A stretch of 64,000 nucleotides of DNA, from NCBI RefSeq assembly GCF_047250385.1, contig NZ_JBLBVM010000055.1, forward strand, positions 1 to 64,000, given 5' to 3'. Positions 25,097-32,706 of the stretch are shown here, piece after piece. How positions within the stretch are numbered: the stretch's first letter is position 1; every line of letters starts with the position of its first letter. Source of the stretch: Glaciecola sp047250385 (GTDB taxonomy: Bacteria; Pseudomonadota; Gammaproteobacteria; Enterobacterales; Alteromonadaceae). Made by a program: the position numbers and the translations under genes. The notes under the pieces were generated by a model. That model was not told where the DNA came from, did no database searches, and saw nothing but the letters and a program-made list of their open reading frames with translations.

Positions 25097-26203
25097 TTAA
25101 TATTGCTTGGCACTAACGTAGCATAAATATACTTGAGTTTGTCCAGCTTGTGGGGTGGAATAATAACTTAACCAAAAGCCCGTATCATTCAACACTAAAC
25201 CGGGGTAGCCATTGTCATCGGCGCTAGGTAAGGGAAGTAAGAATGACAATTCATTGTTTCGCAAATTTAATTTGAAAAGTCCGGTTTTCAGTTCTTCATC
25301 GCTATAGGGCAATTTTTCATTCCCACTACCAAAATATTGGATAAGTGGTTTTTGCTTATCTTTCAATTGGGTCAGATGTGTATGTTCATACCTAGCAGCA
25401 ATCAATACTTCTTTCTCATTTAATGAAAGTACTCGCGGACTCGCTAGGTAAATAGGTAAGTCTTGCCATTGCCAATCGTCAAATGGGGCTATGCTTTTTC
25501 CGAATTGAGTTGAGTAAGTGTCGGCATCTCGACGAACGATTGCAATGGCATCTGTTTCCGAAACAAAGCATAAGTCACTTTCATTGGGATATCCTAAACC
25601 ATGCTCTTCTTTGGACAAGATGGGTTTGGATTTGGCTTTAAAACTGTCGAGCCCAAATCCTTCGTATAAATAAAGGTTTTCAGTTCTTCGTTCATAAGCA
25701 AGCCCAAAAATTTGATTGTCTTTTAAGCTCAATCGCCAACACCAATGAAAATGAGCTGCGAAATACCCTTGGTGTTGCCAGTTAATACCATCGCGCGAAA
25801 GCCAATAGGTATTTTGACTCGTTCTAATTTCCTCGCCCTTATCGTTTATTTCTACTTTTCGCACATAAGCGCTCAAAAGTAAACTTTCATCCCTTAGAAT
25901 TGTAAGTTTAGGATCGCGTAAATCACTGTTTAATATAGTTAATTCACTCTGTTTAATGAGTTTACCTAGCAGGTTGAGCTGCTGGATTACAATGAAGCCG
26001 TCAGCACTGTGATGGTCGGTGGCACGACGAAAACATAAATACAGGTGATTTTTTAAACGATTTAAATCTGTGAAGGCATCATGCTGATTTTTGTTTGATA
26101 TTTTTTTTAGCCAATTTATATTCATTAAAATATTACTTAAACTTTTGTATTTAAATGGTTTTATTACGCCCTTAGGTAGCCATTTCTTGCCTAAAGGCGG
26201 CAA
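25097..26203 (-). CDS. Sialidase-like beta-propeller protein
   Basis: 368 aa at most; the Met at codon 27 (26125) is a plausible shorter start. Repeated strand motifs resemble BNR/sialidase propellers: LYLCFRRATDHHSADGFIVI, DPKLTILRDESLLLSAYVR, YWLSRDGINWQHQGYF, PRVLSLNEKEVLIAARY. There is no clear signal peptide in the shorter form. The full sialidase catalytic set (Arg triad, Tyr/Glu) cannot be confirmed, so it may be a carbohydrate-binding propeller rather than an enzyme. It is co-directional with and 28 bp upstream of the aldolase gene, probably in one transcript. Confidence 0.6.
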   Translation of the reverse strand: MPPLGKKWLPKGVIKPFKYKSLSNILMNINWLKKISNKNQHDAFTDLNRLKNHLYLCFRRATDHHSADGFIVIQQLNLLGKLIKQSELTILNSDLRDPKLTILRDESLLLSAYVRKVEINDKGEEIRTSQNTYWLSRDGINWQHQGYFAAHFHWCWRLSLKDNQIFGLAYERRTENLYLYEGFGLDSFKAKSKPILSKEEHGLGYPNESDLCFVSETDAIAIVRRDADTYSTQFGKSIAPFDDWQWQDLPIYLASPRVLSLNEKEVLIAARYEHTHLTQLKDKQKPLIQYFGSGNEKLPYSDEELKTGLFKLNLRNNELSFLLPLPSADDNGYPGLVLNDTGFWLSYYSTPQAGQTQVYLCYVSAKQY

Positions 26204-26241
26204 CTATTTGCCGCTAACTTAGAAAAAAAGCACATTTTAAC

Positions 26242-26268
26242 TAAAGAGAATCAAACCAGCGTCGATAA
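26242..26268 (+). promoter_or_regulatory. Sigma-28 promoter of flagellin 1
   Basis: TAAAGAGA, 11 bp, GTCGATAA. The -35 core TAAAG and -10 CGATAA match FliA consensus. The 5' leader of about 125 nt contains two small hairpins (CCGG...CCGG and CCAGC...GCTGG) just before the ribosome site. Confidence 0.8.
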
Positions 26269-26396
26269 ACATTTACGAGAGAGCCAGTACATTAACTTAT
26301 CATTTGGATAGTTATTGTTCTACAAGTTGTTATTAAACCACCGGAGTCACGTCCGGCGACCAGCAAGCCGCTGGACTGAGAGTGTAGGAGAGACTT

Positions 26397-27236
26397 ATGT
26401 CCTTGTTCGTAAACACAAACCAATCTGCGTTGAATGCTCAACGCCAATTAATGAGTTCATCAAACGCGTTGAACACTTCGTTCGAACGTTTATCTTCGGG
26501 TTTCCGTATTAACCGTGCTTCAGATGACGCTGCTGGTTTGCAAATATCCGATCGTATGACAACGCAAATTAATGGCTTAAACCAAGCTGTTCGTAATGCG
26601 AATGACGCGATTTCATTGACGCAAACCGCTGAAGGTGCCTTATCTGAAACAACGAGTTCTTTACAAAGAATCCGCCAACTAGCAGTACAATCACAGAACG
26701 GTATTAACTCTTCTGCTGACCGTCTTGCACTTCAGAAAGAAGTTTCAGCATTGAAAACTGAAATTTCAAGAATTTCTACAGATACCCAATTTAACAAAGT
26801 TGACTTGTTGACTAACAACTTCTCAGCTGCGTTCTTAGTGGGTGCTAACAGTGGTCAGACAATTTCTGTTAACTTGGAAGGCAAAAACCTTCAAGGTATC
26901 GATGGATTCTCTGCAACTGGTTTGAATATCGCTGATTTGAGCGTAGCTACTTTCGGTGGCGCTTCTGCTGCTCTAGTTGCTATCGATAATGCGATTTCAG
27001 CTGTAGGCGGTGTTAGAGCCGACCTCGGTGCACTAACTAACCGTTTCCAATCAACCATTCGTAACTTGACCAATATCTCTGAAAACGTATCAGGTGCTAG
27101 AGCACAGATTCGTGACACAGATTTTGCGACAGAGACCGCAGAGTTGACACGTAATCAGATAATCCAGCAGGCTAGTACAACCATACTATCTCAGGCTAAT
27201 CAGCGTCCTCAGGCCGCTCTTCAGCTTCTAGGTTAA
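26397..27236 (+). CDS. fliC: Flagellin 1
   Basis: 279 aa. The N-terminal D0/D1 region is canonical (SLFVNTNQSALNAQRQLMSS, ERLSSGFRINRASDDAAGLQ), and the C-terminal D1/D0 region ends in ANQRPQAALQLLG. The central part is only about 70 aa, so outer D2/D3 domains are absent, as in many marine gammaproteobacteria. It is exported by the flagellar type III system and is probably glycosylated on Ser/Thr by the downstream Maf/pse island. GGAGAG precedes the ATG. It has its own sigma-28 promoter and terminator. Confidence 0.96.
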   Translation: MSLFVNTNQSALNAQRQLMSSSNALNTSFERLSSGFRINRASDDAAGLQISDRMTTQINGLNQAVRNANDAISLTQTAEGALSETTSSLQRIRQLAVQSQNGINSSADRLALQKEVSALKTEISRISTDTQFNKVDLLTNNFSAAFLVGANSGQTISVNLEGKNLQGIDGFSATGLNIADLSVATFGGASAALVAIDNAISAVGGVRADLGALTNRFQSTIRNLTNISENVSGARAQIRDTDFATETAELTRNQIIQQASTTILSQANQRPQAALQLLG

Positions 27237-27251
27237 GCCTAACTGACCCTA

Positions 27252-27303
27252 CTGTTTGGGGAATGAAGCCAGGAGGTAGTATCTTGCATCACAAGCCAAA
27301 CAG
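27252..27303 (+). ncRNA. Structured 3' UTR element of flagellin 1
   Basis: The stem CTGTTTGG (27252-27259) / CCAAACAG (27296-27303) encloses the motif GAATGAAGCCAGGAGGTAGT and a small CTTG/CAAG hairpin. The same motif in the same place, inside different stems, follows flagellin 2 (28683-28755). A GAGAGT/ACTCTC hairpin and the terminator follow. Function unknown. Confidence 0.5.
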
Positions 27304-27340
27304 CAGAGAGTCCGCTCACTCTCGACACTCCAGAGCGATA

Positions 27341-27373
27341 GGCCAGGCATTGCCTGGCCGCTTATTTTTTTAA
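27341..27373 (+). terminator. Terminator of flagellin 1
   Basis: Stem GGCCAGGC/GCCTGGCC (27341-27359) followed by a T-rich tract. Confidence 0.9.
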
Positions 27374-27738
27374 TTTTTTTCATTGTGTTATTTTTATTTT
27401 AAACCTTTGAATTTATTATGAAAAATTAAATAGGTTATACCCATTCACAATTTCTTCTCTAATTTCTTTAGTTTAATCACTAAAGGTTTTCGCGTATCTG
27501 CACGATAAGTATTTCAAGCACGGAGATAAAAACAAAAAATACTCTGGCTTACAGTTACAAAAGCAACATGATGTTAAACGCCAAGCCATAGAGCAACTAA
27601 GAGCGACAACACATGAATCGATGAAAGTGCATAGACACAAAAATAATAATAATCATTGATGCTAAAAACGTAGTGCTGAATGAGTAACAAGCCAAAGAGC
27701 TAAACCATTCAACATTGAAAAATCGTTAGGAGAAAATC
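27374..27738 (+). promoter_or_regulatory. Intergenic region before flagellin 2
   Basis: AT-rich region. A sigma-28-like element lies at 27482-27509 (TAAAGGTT, 12 bp, CACGATAA), one base longer than ideal and 230 bp upstream of the gene. A start-less 58-codon open frame with a His/Asn-rich end crosses it, and I do not call it a gene. The last 25 bp (ATCGTTAGGAGA) are shared with the leader of flagellin 3. Confidence 0.45.
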
Positions 27739-28566
27739 GTGAGTCTATTCGTCAATACGAATGTGTCTGCATTGCAAGCACAGCGCCAGATTTTTACAGC
27801 TTCAACTCGCCTAGATACGGCATTTGAACGTTTATCTTCTGGTTTTAGAATCAATAGTTCAAAAGATGATGCAGCTGGTCAACAAATTAGTGACCGTTTT
27901 GCAAGTCAAGTGAACGGATTGAATCAAGCTGTACGCAATTCAAACGACGGTATTTCACTTGCTCAAACCGCAGAAGGGGCGATGCAAGAAATTACCAACG
28001 CATTACAGCGTATTCGAGTGCTAGCGATCCAATCACAAAATGGGATTAACTCCTCCAGCGATAGAACGTCATTACAAAAAGAAGTGTCAGCGCTGAAATC
28101 TGAGATCGATAGAATTTCGTCGACAACTCAATTTGCTGGTGTAGACATTCTTAGCGGCAATTTTTCGTCCATATTTTTAATCGGCGCAAATTCAGGGCAA
28201 TACATTGCCATTAATTTGTCACGCCAAGGCGGCTTTGGTACTAAGGGACTTTTCGGAAACGAGACAGCTTCAATATCAAATGCAGGTTTAGCCTCAGCAA
28301 CGGTTACTTTAATGGATACGGCAATTTCGATCATCGATGCTAAACGCGCCAACTTAGGTGCCTTGCAAAATCGCTTTCAATCAAGTGTGCGCAATCTAGC
28401 GAACGTTGTCGAGAATGCGTCGCAAGCAAGGTCTCGTATAAGAGATACAGATTTTGCAGATGAAACAGCCGAACTGGCTAGGTGGCAAATTTCGCAGCAA
28501 GCCAGTGTGACTGTGCTAGGCCAAGCGAATCAAAGGCCACAGCAAGCCTTACAGTTATTGCAATAA
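27739..28566 (+). CDS. fliC: Flagellin 2 (divergent paralogue)
   Basis: 275 aa with a GTG start and AGGAGA site. It has both conserved flagellin ends (SLFVNTNVSALQAQRQIFTA; QANQRPQQALQLLQ), but differs from the other three where they agree: AGQQISDRF for AGLQISDRM, and ARWQISQQASVTVLGQA for TRNQIIQQAST. The central segment has GGFGTKGLFGNE, akin to flagellin 3. It could serve a special filament zone, such as the cell-proximal part. Short type without D2/D3. Confidence 0.95.
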   Translation: MSLFVNTNVSALQAQRQIFTASTRLDTAFERLSSGFRINSSKDDAAGQQISDRFASQVNGLNQAVRNSNDGISLAQTAEGAMQEITNALQRIRVLAIQSQNGINSSSDRTSLQKEVSALKSEIDRISSTTQFAGVDILSGNFSSIFLIGANSGQYIAINLSRQGGFGTKGLFGNETASISNAGLASATVTLMDTAISIIDAKRANLGALQNRFQSSVRNLANVVENASQARSRIRDTDFADETAELARWQISQQASVTVLGQANQRPQQALQLLQ

Positions 28567-28682
28567 ATGTATCAATAACTAAGGCGAAGTAGTAAGAAAA
28601 GAATTTATAAAAGACTGATAGGCACATTTGTGAGGAATAAGTGTGGGTGAAAACCGCCGAATGCCCCCAAGAATTGGGAACT

Positions 28683-28755
28683 GCTGACTGACAGGAACGA
28701 TGCCAGGAGGTAGTGAGAGGTATAGAGGTCTGGACCACCATACCTGTCCGTCAGC
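28683..28755 (+). ncRNA. Structured 3' UTR element of flagellin 2
   Basis: A 13-bp stem with one mismatch (28683-28695 / 28743-28755) encloses GAACGATGCCAGGAGGTAGT and an inner GGTAT/ATACC stem. The layout matches the flagellin 1 element: outer stem, shared motif, inner stem, outer stem closes. The outer stem sequences are unrelated, so pairing rather than sequence is kept. An AGAGC/GCTCT hairpin follows. Confidence 0.5.
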
Positions 28756-28940
28756 AAGAGCTTTCGCTCTGTTACAGCAATTGCATCATCAAGCGAGTGA
28801 CTGCTTGATGAAATAAGTCAGTCCATGACTCGACTTTAGTAATGCACCAAGTGTGCCAAAAATGAAAAATGCGTAAAAAAATAATAAATAACGCAAATAT
28901 ATTAAATATTAAATAAATTGAAAATCGTTAGGAGATTATC
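28756..28940. other. Leader region of flagellin 3
   Basis: Contains the hairpin CATCAAGC/GCTTGATG and AT-rich sequence; the last bases (ATCGTTAGGAGA) repeat the flagellin 2 leader. I see no convincing sigma-28 element. Confidence 0.4.
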
Positions 28941-29768
28941 ATGAGCTTATTCGTAAATACTAATGTGTCTGCACTAAACGCACAAAGACAACTTTTAAAT
29001 ACATCATCAAGTTTGAACACCTCGTTTGAGAGACTATCTTCAGGCTTCCGCATTAACAGTGCAAAAGACGATGCAGCAGGTCTACAAATTGTTGACCGAA
29101 TGACGTCACAAATTCAAGGCTTAGATCAAGCCGTAAGAAATGCTAACGATGGCATTTCATTAGCGCAAACCATTGAGGGTGCGCTACAAGAAACAACAAG
29201 TGGCTTGCAACGTATTCGCGTCTTGGCAATACAATCTCAAAACGGGATTAATGATGCTTCGGACAGGTTAGCACTGCAAAAAGAAGTATCTGCATTAAAA
29301 TCAGAAATGAGCCGTGTGGCGGCAACAACCCAGTTTGCAGGTGTCAACGTTTTAGCTGGCAGTTTTTCTTCAGCTTTCTTAGTGGGGGCAAATGCAGGTC
29401 AGACTATCAACGTGAACGTTTCGCGTCCGAATGGCTTTGGTGCTTTAGGTTTATTTGGAAGCGCAACACTGAGCGTGGCAACAGTTGCAGATGCTTCACG
29501 TGCTCTTGCACAAATTGACCGTGCAATTGAAATAGTTGATGACAAACGTGCAGACTTAGGTGCTATTCAGAACAGATTCCAGTCTACGATTCGTAACTTA
29601 TCGAATATTTCTGAGAACGTGTCGGCAGCCCGCTCGCAAATTCGTGACACTGATTTTGCCAAGGAAACGGCAGAACTAACGCGTGCTCAGATCATACAGC
29701 AGGCAAGCACGACTATTCTAGGTCAGGCAAATCAACGACCTCAAGCGGCATTGAGCTTACTTCAGTAA
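28941..29768 (+). CDS. fliC: Flagellin 3
   Basis: 275 aa with an ATG start and AGGAGA site. Canonical ends (SLFVNTNVSALNAQRQLLNT; GQANQRPQAALSLLQ). The central region GFGALGLFGSATLSVATVAD is closest to flagellin 2, and both genes share the upstream leader, so they look like a tandem duplication. A 9-bp stem AAACAGAGT/ACTCTGTTT lies in its 3' UTR (about 29779-29834). Confidence 0.96.
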   Translation: MSLFVNTNVSALNAQRQLLNTSSSLNTSFERLSSGFRINSAKDDAAGLQIVDRMTSQIQGLDQAVRNANDGISLAQTIEGALQETTSGLQRIRVLAIQSQNGINDASDRLALQKEVSALKSEMSRVAATTQFAGVNVLAGSFSSAFLVGANAGQTINVNVSRPNGFGALGLFGSATLSVATVADASRALAQIDRAIEIVDDKRADLGAIQNRFQSTIRNLSNISENVSAARSQIRDTDFAKETAELTRAQIIQQASTTILGQANQRPQAALSLLQ

Positions 29769-29861
29769 TCGTTGACTTAAACAGAGTGGATGAACAAAGA
29801 GCAGATAATAATCGTGTTTGAACTACTCTGTTTACTAATGGTGAGTCGCTTGTTAGCTAAG

Positions 29862-30182
29862 CTAGCAATGCGCTTCACCGAAATTCAAAGTGCTGTAGAC
29901 AATTGACTGTTGAATTAACGTAGGGTTATTAATTGTACTGCTTTTAGATGCCCAGATAATAGAACGACTCACTATAGACCTAATGCTAGTTGAAGCACTT
30001 ACATTAAAATGACTAGATTTAGAGTGGCTATGTTTAGAGTGAAGAGTTTTACAGTGCCTAGTTGCAAAGTGAATAGTTGCAAAGTGAATAGTCTTACAAC
30101 AGCTAGCTTTACAAAGAGTAGCTTTATAAAAAGTAGTATACGTAACACGTTCAATTAAACAAATGCGGCAAAGATTCGCCAA
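29862..30182 (-). CDS. Doubtful ORF over a 15-bp tandem repeat
   Basis: A 106-codon frame whose middle part repeats every five residues (CKTIH, FATIH, FATRH, CKTLH and similar) because it lies on eight 15-bp tandem units. The five-residue period recalls pentapeptide-repeat proteins, but the Leu/Phe-centred consensus is absent and Cys/His/Lys content is high. There is no good ribosome site and no recognisable flanking domain. More likely a repeat shadow than a gene. Confidence 0.15.
   Translation of the reverse strand: MANLCRICLIERVTYTTFYKATLCKASCCKTIHFATIHFATRHCKTLHSKHSHSKSSHFNVSASTSIRSIVSRSIIWASKSSTINNPTLIQQSIVYSTLNFGEAHC
30015..30134 (+). repeat. Degenerate 15-bp tandem repeat, 8 units
   Basis: Eight consecutive units of 15 bp on the plan AGTTTTACAGTGACT. 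Units 4 and 5 (30060-30089) are identical; the others differ at a few positions. There are no indels, so the period is in step with codons on either strand. Confidence 0.8.
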
Positions 30183-30670
30183 AACGGCAAATAATTGACG
30201 TGTAGTAACTCAAAAGTTTGGTATACGAAACACAAGATTATTAAGTAAATTGGAAAGCGTTGAGAGGCTTATTATTGCCAAGGATGGCAGCCGAAAGGCA
30301 AGCTAGAGAGGAAATAAAAACGCACTTATAATTGAAAAATGACTATAATAGACCGTAGAAGCTATCTATTATCGCGACATGAACCAAATAAAATGCCGAC
30401 TTACAAGACTGAGAGTATAGAAGTTTAGGTTGAGAGGCCAGTAACTTATTCTACAATCCTGCAAGCCGACGAAACTGCTTTGCTCCAACTCCTAACGTGA
30501 GCAAGTTGGTCGGGCCGCCTTATGGCTCGACCTTTTTTCCTTCCCAACACGTATTTGCAAAAACATATTGGTGTTCACCTCGACACAAATTATAAAGCAG
30601 GTACTGTGCCAACTATTTTATAAATGAATTTATCCTTTTAAAACGTTTTCTAAAGTTAATTAGCGGAGAG
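30183..30670 (+). other. Untranslated region ending in a terminator; possible small RNA
   Basis: No protein gene. The right half (about 30400-30507) has GC-richer, structured sequence, including a CCAACT/AGTTGG hairpin right before the terminator at 30508-30538. This is either a very long flagellin 3 trailer or an independent small RNA. A TATAAT box lies near 30345, but no matching -35 is convincing. Confidence 0.35.
30508..30538 (+). terminator. Rho-independent terminator
   Basis: Stem GGTCGGGCC / GGCTCGACC with one bulge, followed by TTTTTT. It marks the end of a rightward transcript with no gene just upstream. Confidence 0.85.
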
Positions 30671-30991
30671 CTACTGACTATTTCTCTTATAACGTGCTTT
30701 GTATTTCGAAAAAATAATGTAAGAGATAATCGTTCCTACAAACACGGGGGTTTTTGTTAGTAGGAAAGCATTTTCCCACTCTTTTGTCACAATGCTAAAG
30801 AGTGCAACTAATATAAAAATACCACTAAAAATAGCAAATGCTGTCAATATAACTCCCCAGGTTACCGCCATGTGAAAGTACTTTTGTTTATTCACACTTG
30901 GACTTTCCACTGAGTCTCTATTCAACACTTTATATGAATAAAAACAAAGAGCCAAAAAGCTTATTACGCTGACCGAAATAAAATATTCCAA
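30671..30991 (-). CDS. Small membrane protein, unknown
   Basis: 106 aa with three hydrophobic segments at about residues 3-21, 42-68 and 80-96, and a basic C-terminus (KYKARYKRNSQ). No family is recognised. It lies antisense between flagellins 3 and 4, alone, without an obvious partner, and is AT-richer than the flagellar genes around it, which fits an insertion. Confidence 0.5.
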   Translation of the reverse strand: MEYFISVSVISFLALCFYSYKVLNRDSVESPSVNKQKYFHMAVTWGVILTAFAIFSGIFILVALFSIVTKEWENAFLLTKTPVFVGTIISYIIFSKYKARYKRNSQ

Positions 30992-31107
30992 CGAATTTAT
31001 CTTCCTATTTAATCTCTAAATGACATCAATATTAATATTTTTTTAAGTAAAAAATACTTATTTTTCAATATCTAAGTAATTAATTTAATTTTTTTCTAAA
31101 TATGGGC

Positions 31108-31134
31108 TAAAGGATCTATAGTTTTTGCCGATAC
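31108..31134 (+). promoter_or_regulatory. Sigma-28 promoter of flagellin 4
   Basis: TAAAGGAT, 11 bp, GCCGATAC: near-consensus FliA site, giving a leader of about 150 nt. The leader holds a TGCTAA-TTTGG/CCAAG-TTAGCA hairpin and a GGAGG site before the ATG. Confidence 0.88.
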
Positions 31135-31290
31135 AGTTAGTCGAGGGGTAATTTAACGTTTTTTTGGTTTCGTGTCGAACCGCTTAAACGATGAGGTTGC
31201 TAATTTGGCCTAGTGAACCAAGTTAGCATCAAAATAGGTTCGAAAAAGAGATTCCTACACTCTCTCTTTTTTGATTGGAGGTAATAATAT

Positions 31291-32130
31291 ATGTCATTAT
31301 TTGTAAACACCAATTTGTCAGCACTAAATGCACAAAGACAACTATCTGAATCGGGTCAATCTCTTAATAAATCATTTGAAAGATTGTCGTCTGGCTTTCG
31401 TATCAACAGTGCATCCGATGATGCAGCTGGCCTACAAATTTCAGATCGAATTACTACACAATTAGAGGGCTTGAATCAGGCCGTCAGAAACTCTAACGAT
31501 GCTATTTCATTAACGCAAACTGCGGAAGGTGCCTTAGCAGAAACAACTCAGTCTTTGCAGCGTATTCGTCAGTTAGCTGTACAATCTCAAAATGGTATTA
31601 ATTCATCTGCTGACCGTTTGGCATTGCAGAAGGAAGTATCAGCATTGAAAACAGAGATTTCAAGAATTGCTACTGATACACAGTTTAACAAAGTTAACAT
31701 TCTTGATGCTTCTTATTCTGCGGCTTTCTTAGTAGGCGCTAATAGCGGTCAAACTATCAGCGTTAATTTATCGGCATCTAAAGTCGTTGGCGGCTCAGGT
31801 TTCAGTGCAACTGGCCTAGGAATTGGCGACTTAACGGTAGCTACATTTGGCGATGCCTCGGCAGCTTTAGCTAGCATTGATACCGCCATTTCTGCTGTTG
31901 GTAATGTGCGTGCTGATTTAGGTGCCTTGCAAAACCGCTTTCAATCAACGATACGTAATTTAACTAATATTTCAGAAAACTTAGCAGGTGCTAGAAGTCA
32001 AATCCGTGATACTGATTTTGCATCAGAAACTGCTGAGCTTACTCGAAATCAAATTATTCAACAGGCTTCAATATCAGTATTGAGCCAGGCGAATCAAAGA
32101 CCGCAAGCTGCGTTGTCTTTATTGGCTTAG
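31291..32130 (+). CDS. fliC: Flagellin 4
   Basis: 279 aa, the same length and central plan as flagellin 1 (GFSATGLGIGDLTVATFGDASAAL against GFSATGLNIADLSVATFGGA in shorter blocks). Canonical ends (SLFVNTNLSALNAQRQLSES; SQANQRPQAALSLLA). It is followed by flaG, fliD and fliS, so it may be the main filament protein. It has its own sigma-28 promoter. Confidence 0.96.
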   Translation: MSLFVNTNLSALNAQRQLSESGQSLNKSFERLSSGFRINSASDDAAGLQISDRITTQLEGLNQAVRNSNDAISLTQTAEGALAETTQSLQRIRQLAVQSQNGINSSADRLALQKEVSALKTEISRIATDTQFNKVNILDASYSAAFLVGANSGQTISVNLSASKVVGGSGFSATGLGIGDLTVATFGDASAALASIDTAISAVGNVRADLGALQNRFQSTIRNLTNISENLAGARSQIRDTDFASETAELTRNQIIQQASISVLSQANQRPQAALSLLA

Positions 32131-32169
32131 TTGGAAGGTTATTTTAGCTTCTTATAAGTTGCTTTGAAC

Positions 32170-32202
32170 AAGCGGTTCACCAAGGTTTTGGTGCAACCGC
32201 TT
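32170..32202 (+). terminator. Hairpin between flagellin 4 and flaG (attenuator)
   Basis: Stem AAGCGGTT/AACCGCTT with inner CACCAA/TTGGTG, without a strong T run. It probably stabilises or partly ends the flagellin message and allows some read-through to flaG. Confidence 0.6.
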
Positions 32203-32228
32203 CTCTCATTTGTTAGGAGGAATTGAAA

Positions 32229-32690
32229 ATGGACACAACAATCCCGCAAACTGGCAGTAATGTTGCAAGCCAGTACTTAAAGCCGAATGAATTGCCGGTT
32301 TTTGAGCGCATTGAAAAAGTGGATGTATCTGACGATGCTAAGTCAGAAAATTCCAGTGCAAAAGCAGAACAAAATTTAGCGGCAAAAGCAGCACAAAATG
32401 CTCAAGCATTTTTTCGCGATGCCGATACAGAACAACGAGAGGAAAGCACTGTTGAACTTGAACAGGCGCTTGGTGACATTAGCGAGTTTCTGCAAAATAC
32501 AAGCACACAGCTTGCATTCTCAATAGATGAAGCAACCGATAGACAAGTAGTGACTGTCACGGATGCAGACTCAGGGGATGTAATACGGCAAATTCCTTCC
32601 GAGGAGGTGCTAAAAATTGCAGAGCGAATTAACGAATTGCAGTCTGAATTTGGCAGTAGTGCAGGACTTCTACTGAGAGGGCAGGCTTAA
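32229..32690 (+). CDS. flaG: Flagellar protein FlaG
   Basis: 153 aa from the ATG at 32229; AGGAGG lies 8 bp upstream, while the in-frame TTG at 32223 is too close to it. The C-terminal half is the FlaG domain (LAFSIDEATDRQVVTVTDADSGDVIRQIPSEEVL). The N-terminal half is Ala/Gln/Glu-rich and helical. FlaG influences filament length in polar flagella. fliD follows after 16 bp. Confidence 0.93.
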   Translation: MDTTIPQTGSNVASQYLKPNELPVFERIEKVDVSDDAKSENSSAKAEQNLAAKAAQNAQAFFRDADTEQREESTVELEQALGDISEFLQNTSTQLAFSIDEATDRQVVTVTDADSGDVIRQIPSEEVLKIAERINELQSEFGSSAGLLLRGQA

Positions 32691-32706
32691 CAAATGAGGT
32701 AACAGT

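Noticed and set aside
26269..26396. Possible c-di-GMP riboswitch in the flagellin 1 leader
   Set aside because: Two small hairpins are present but none of the conserved GEMM loop sequences.
27258..27373. Short frame from a TTG after the AGGAGG in the flagellin 1 trailer
   Set aside because: The same motif after flagellin 2 is not followed by a similar frame, so a structured RNA explains the conservation better than a leader peptide.
27465..27660. 58-codon open frame with a His/Asn-rich end upstream of flagellin 2
   Set aside because: It has no start codon with a ribosome site and lies over the likely promoter region.
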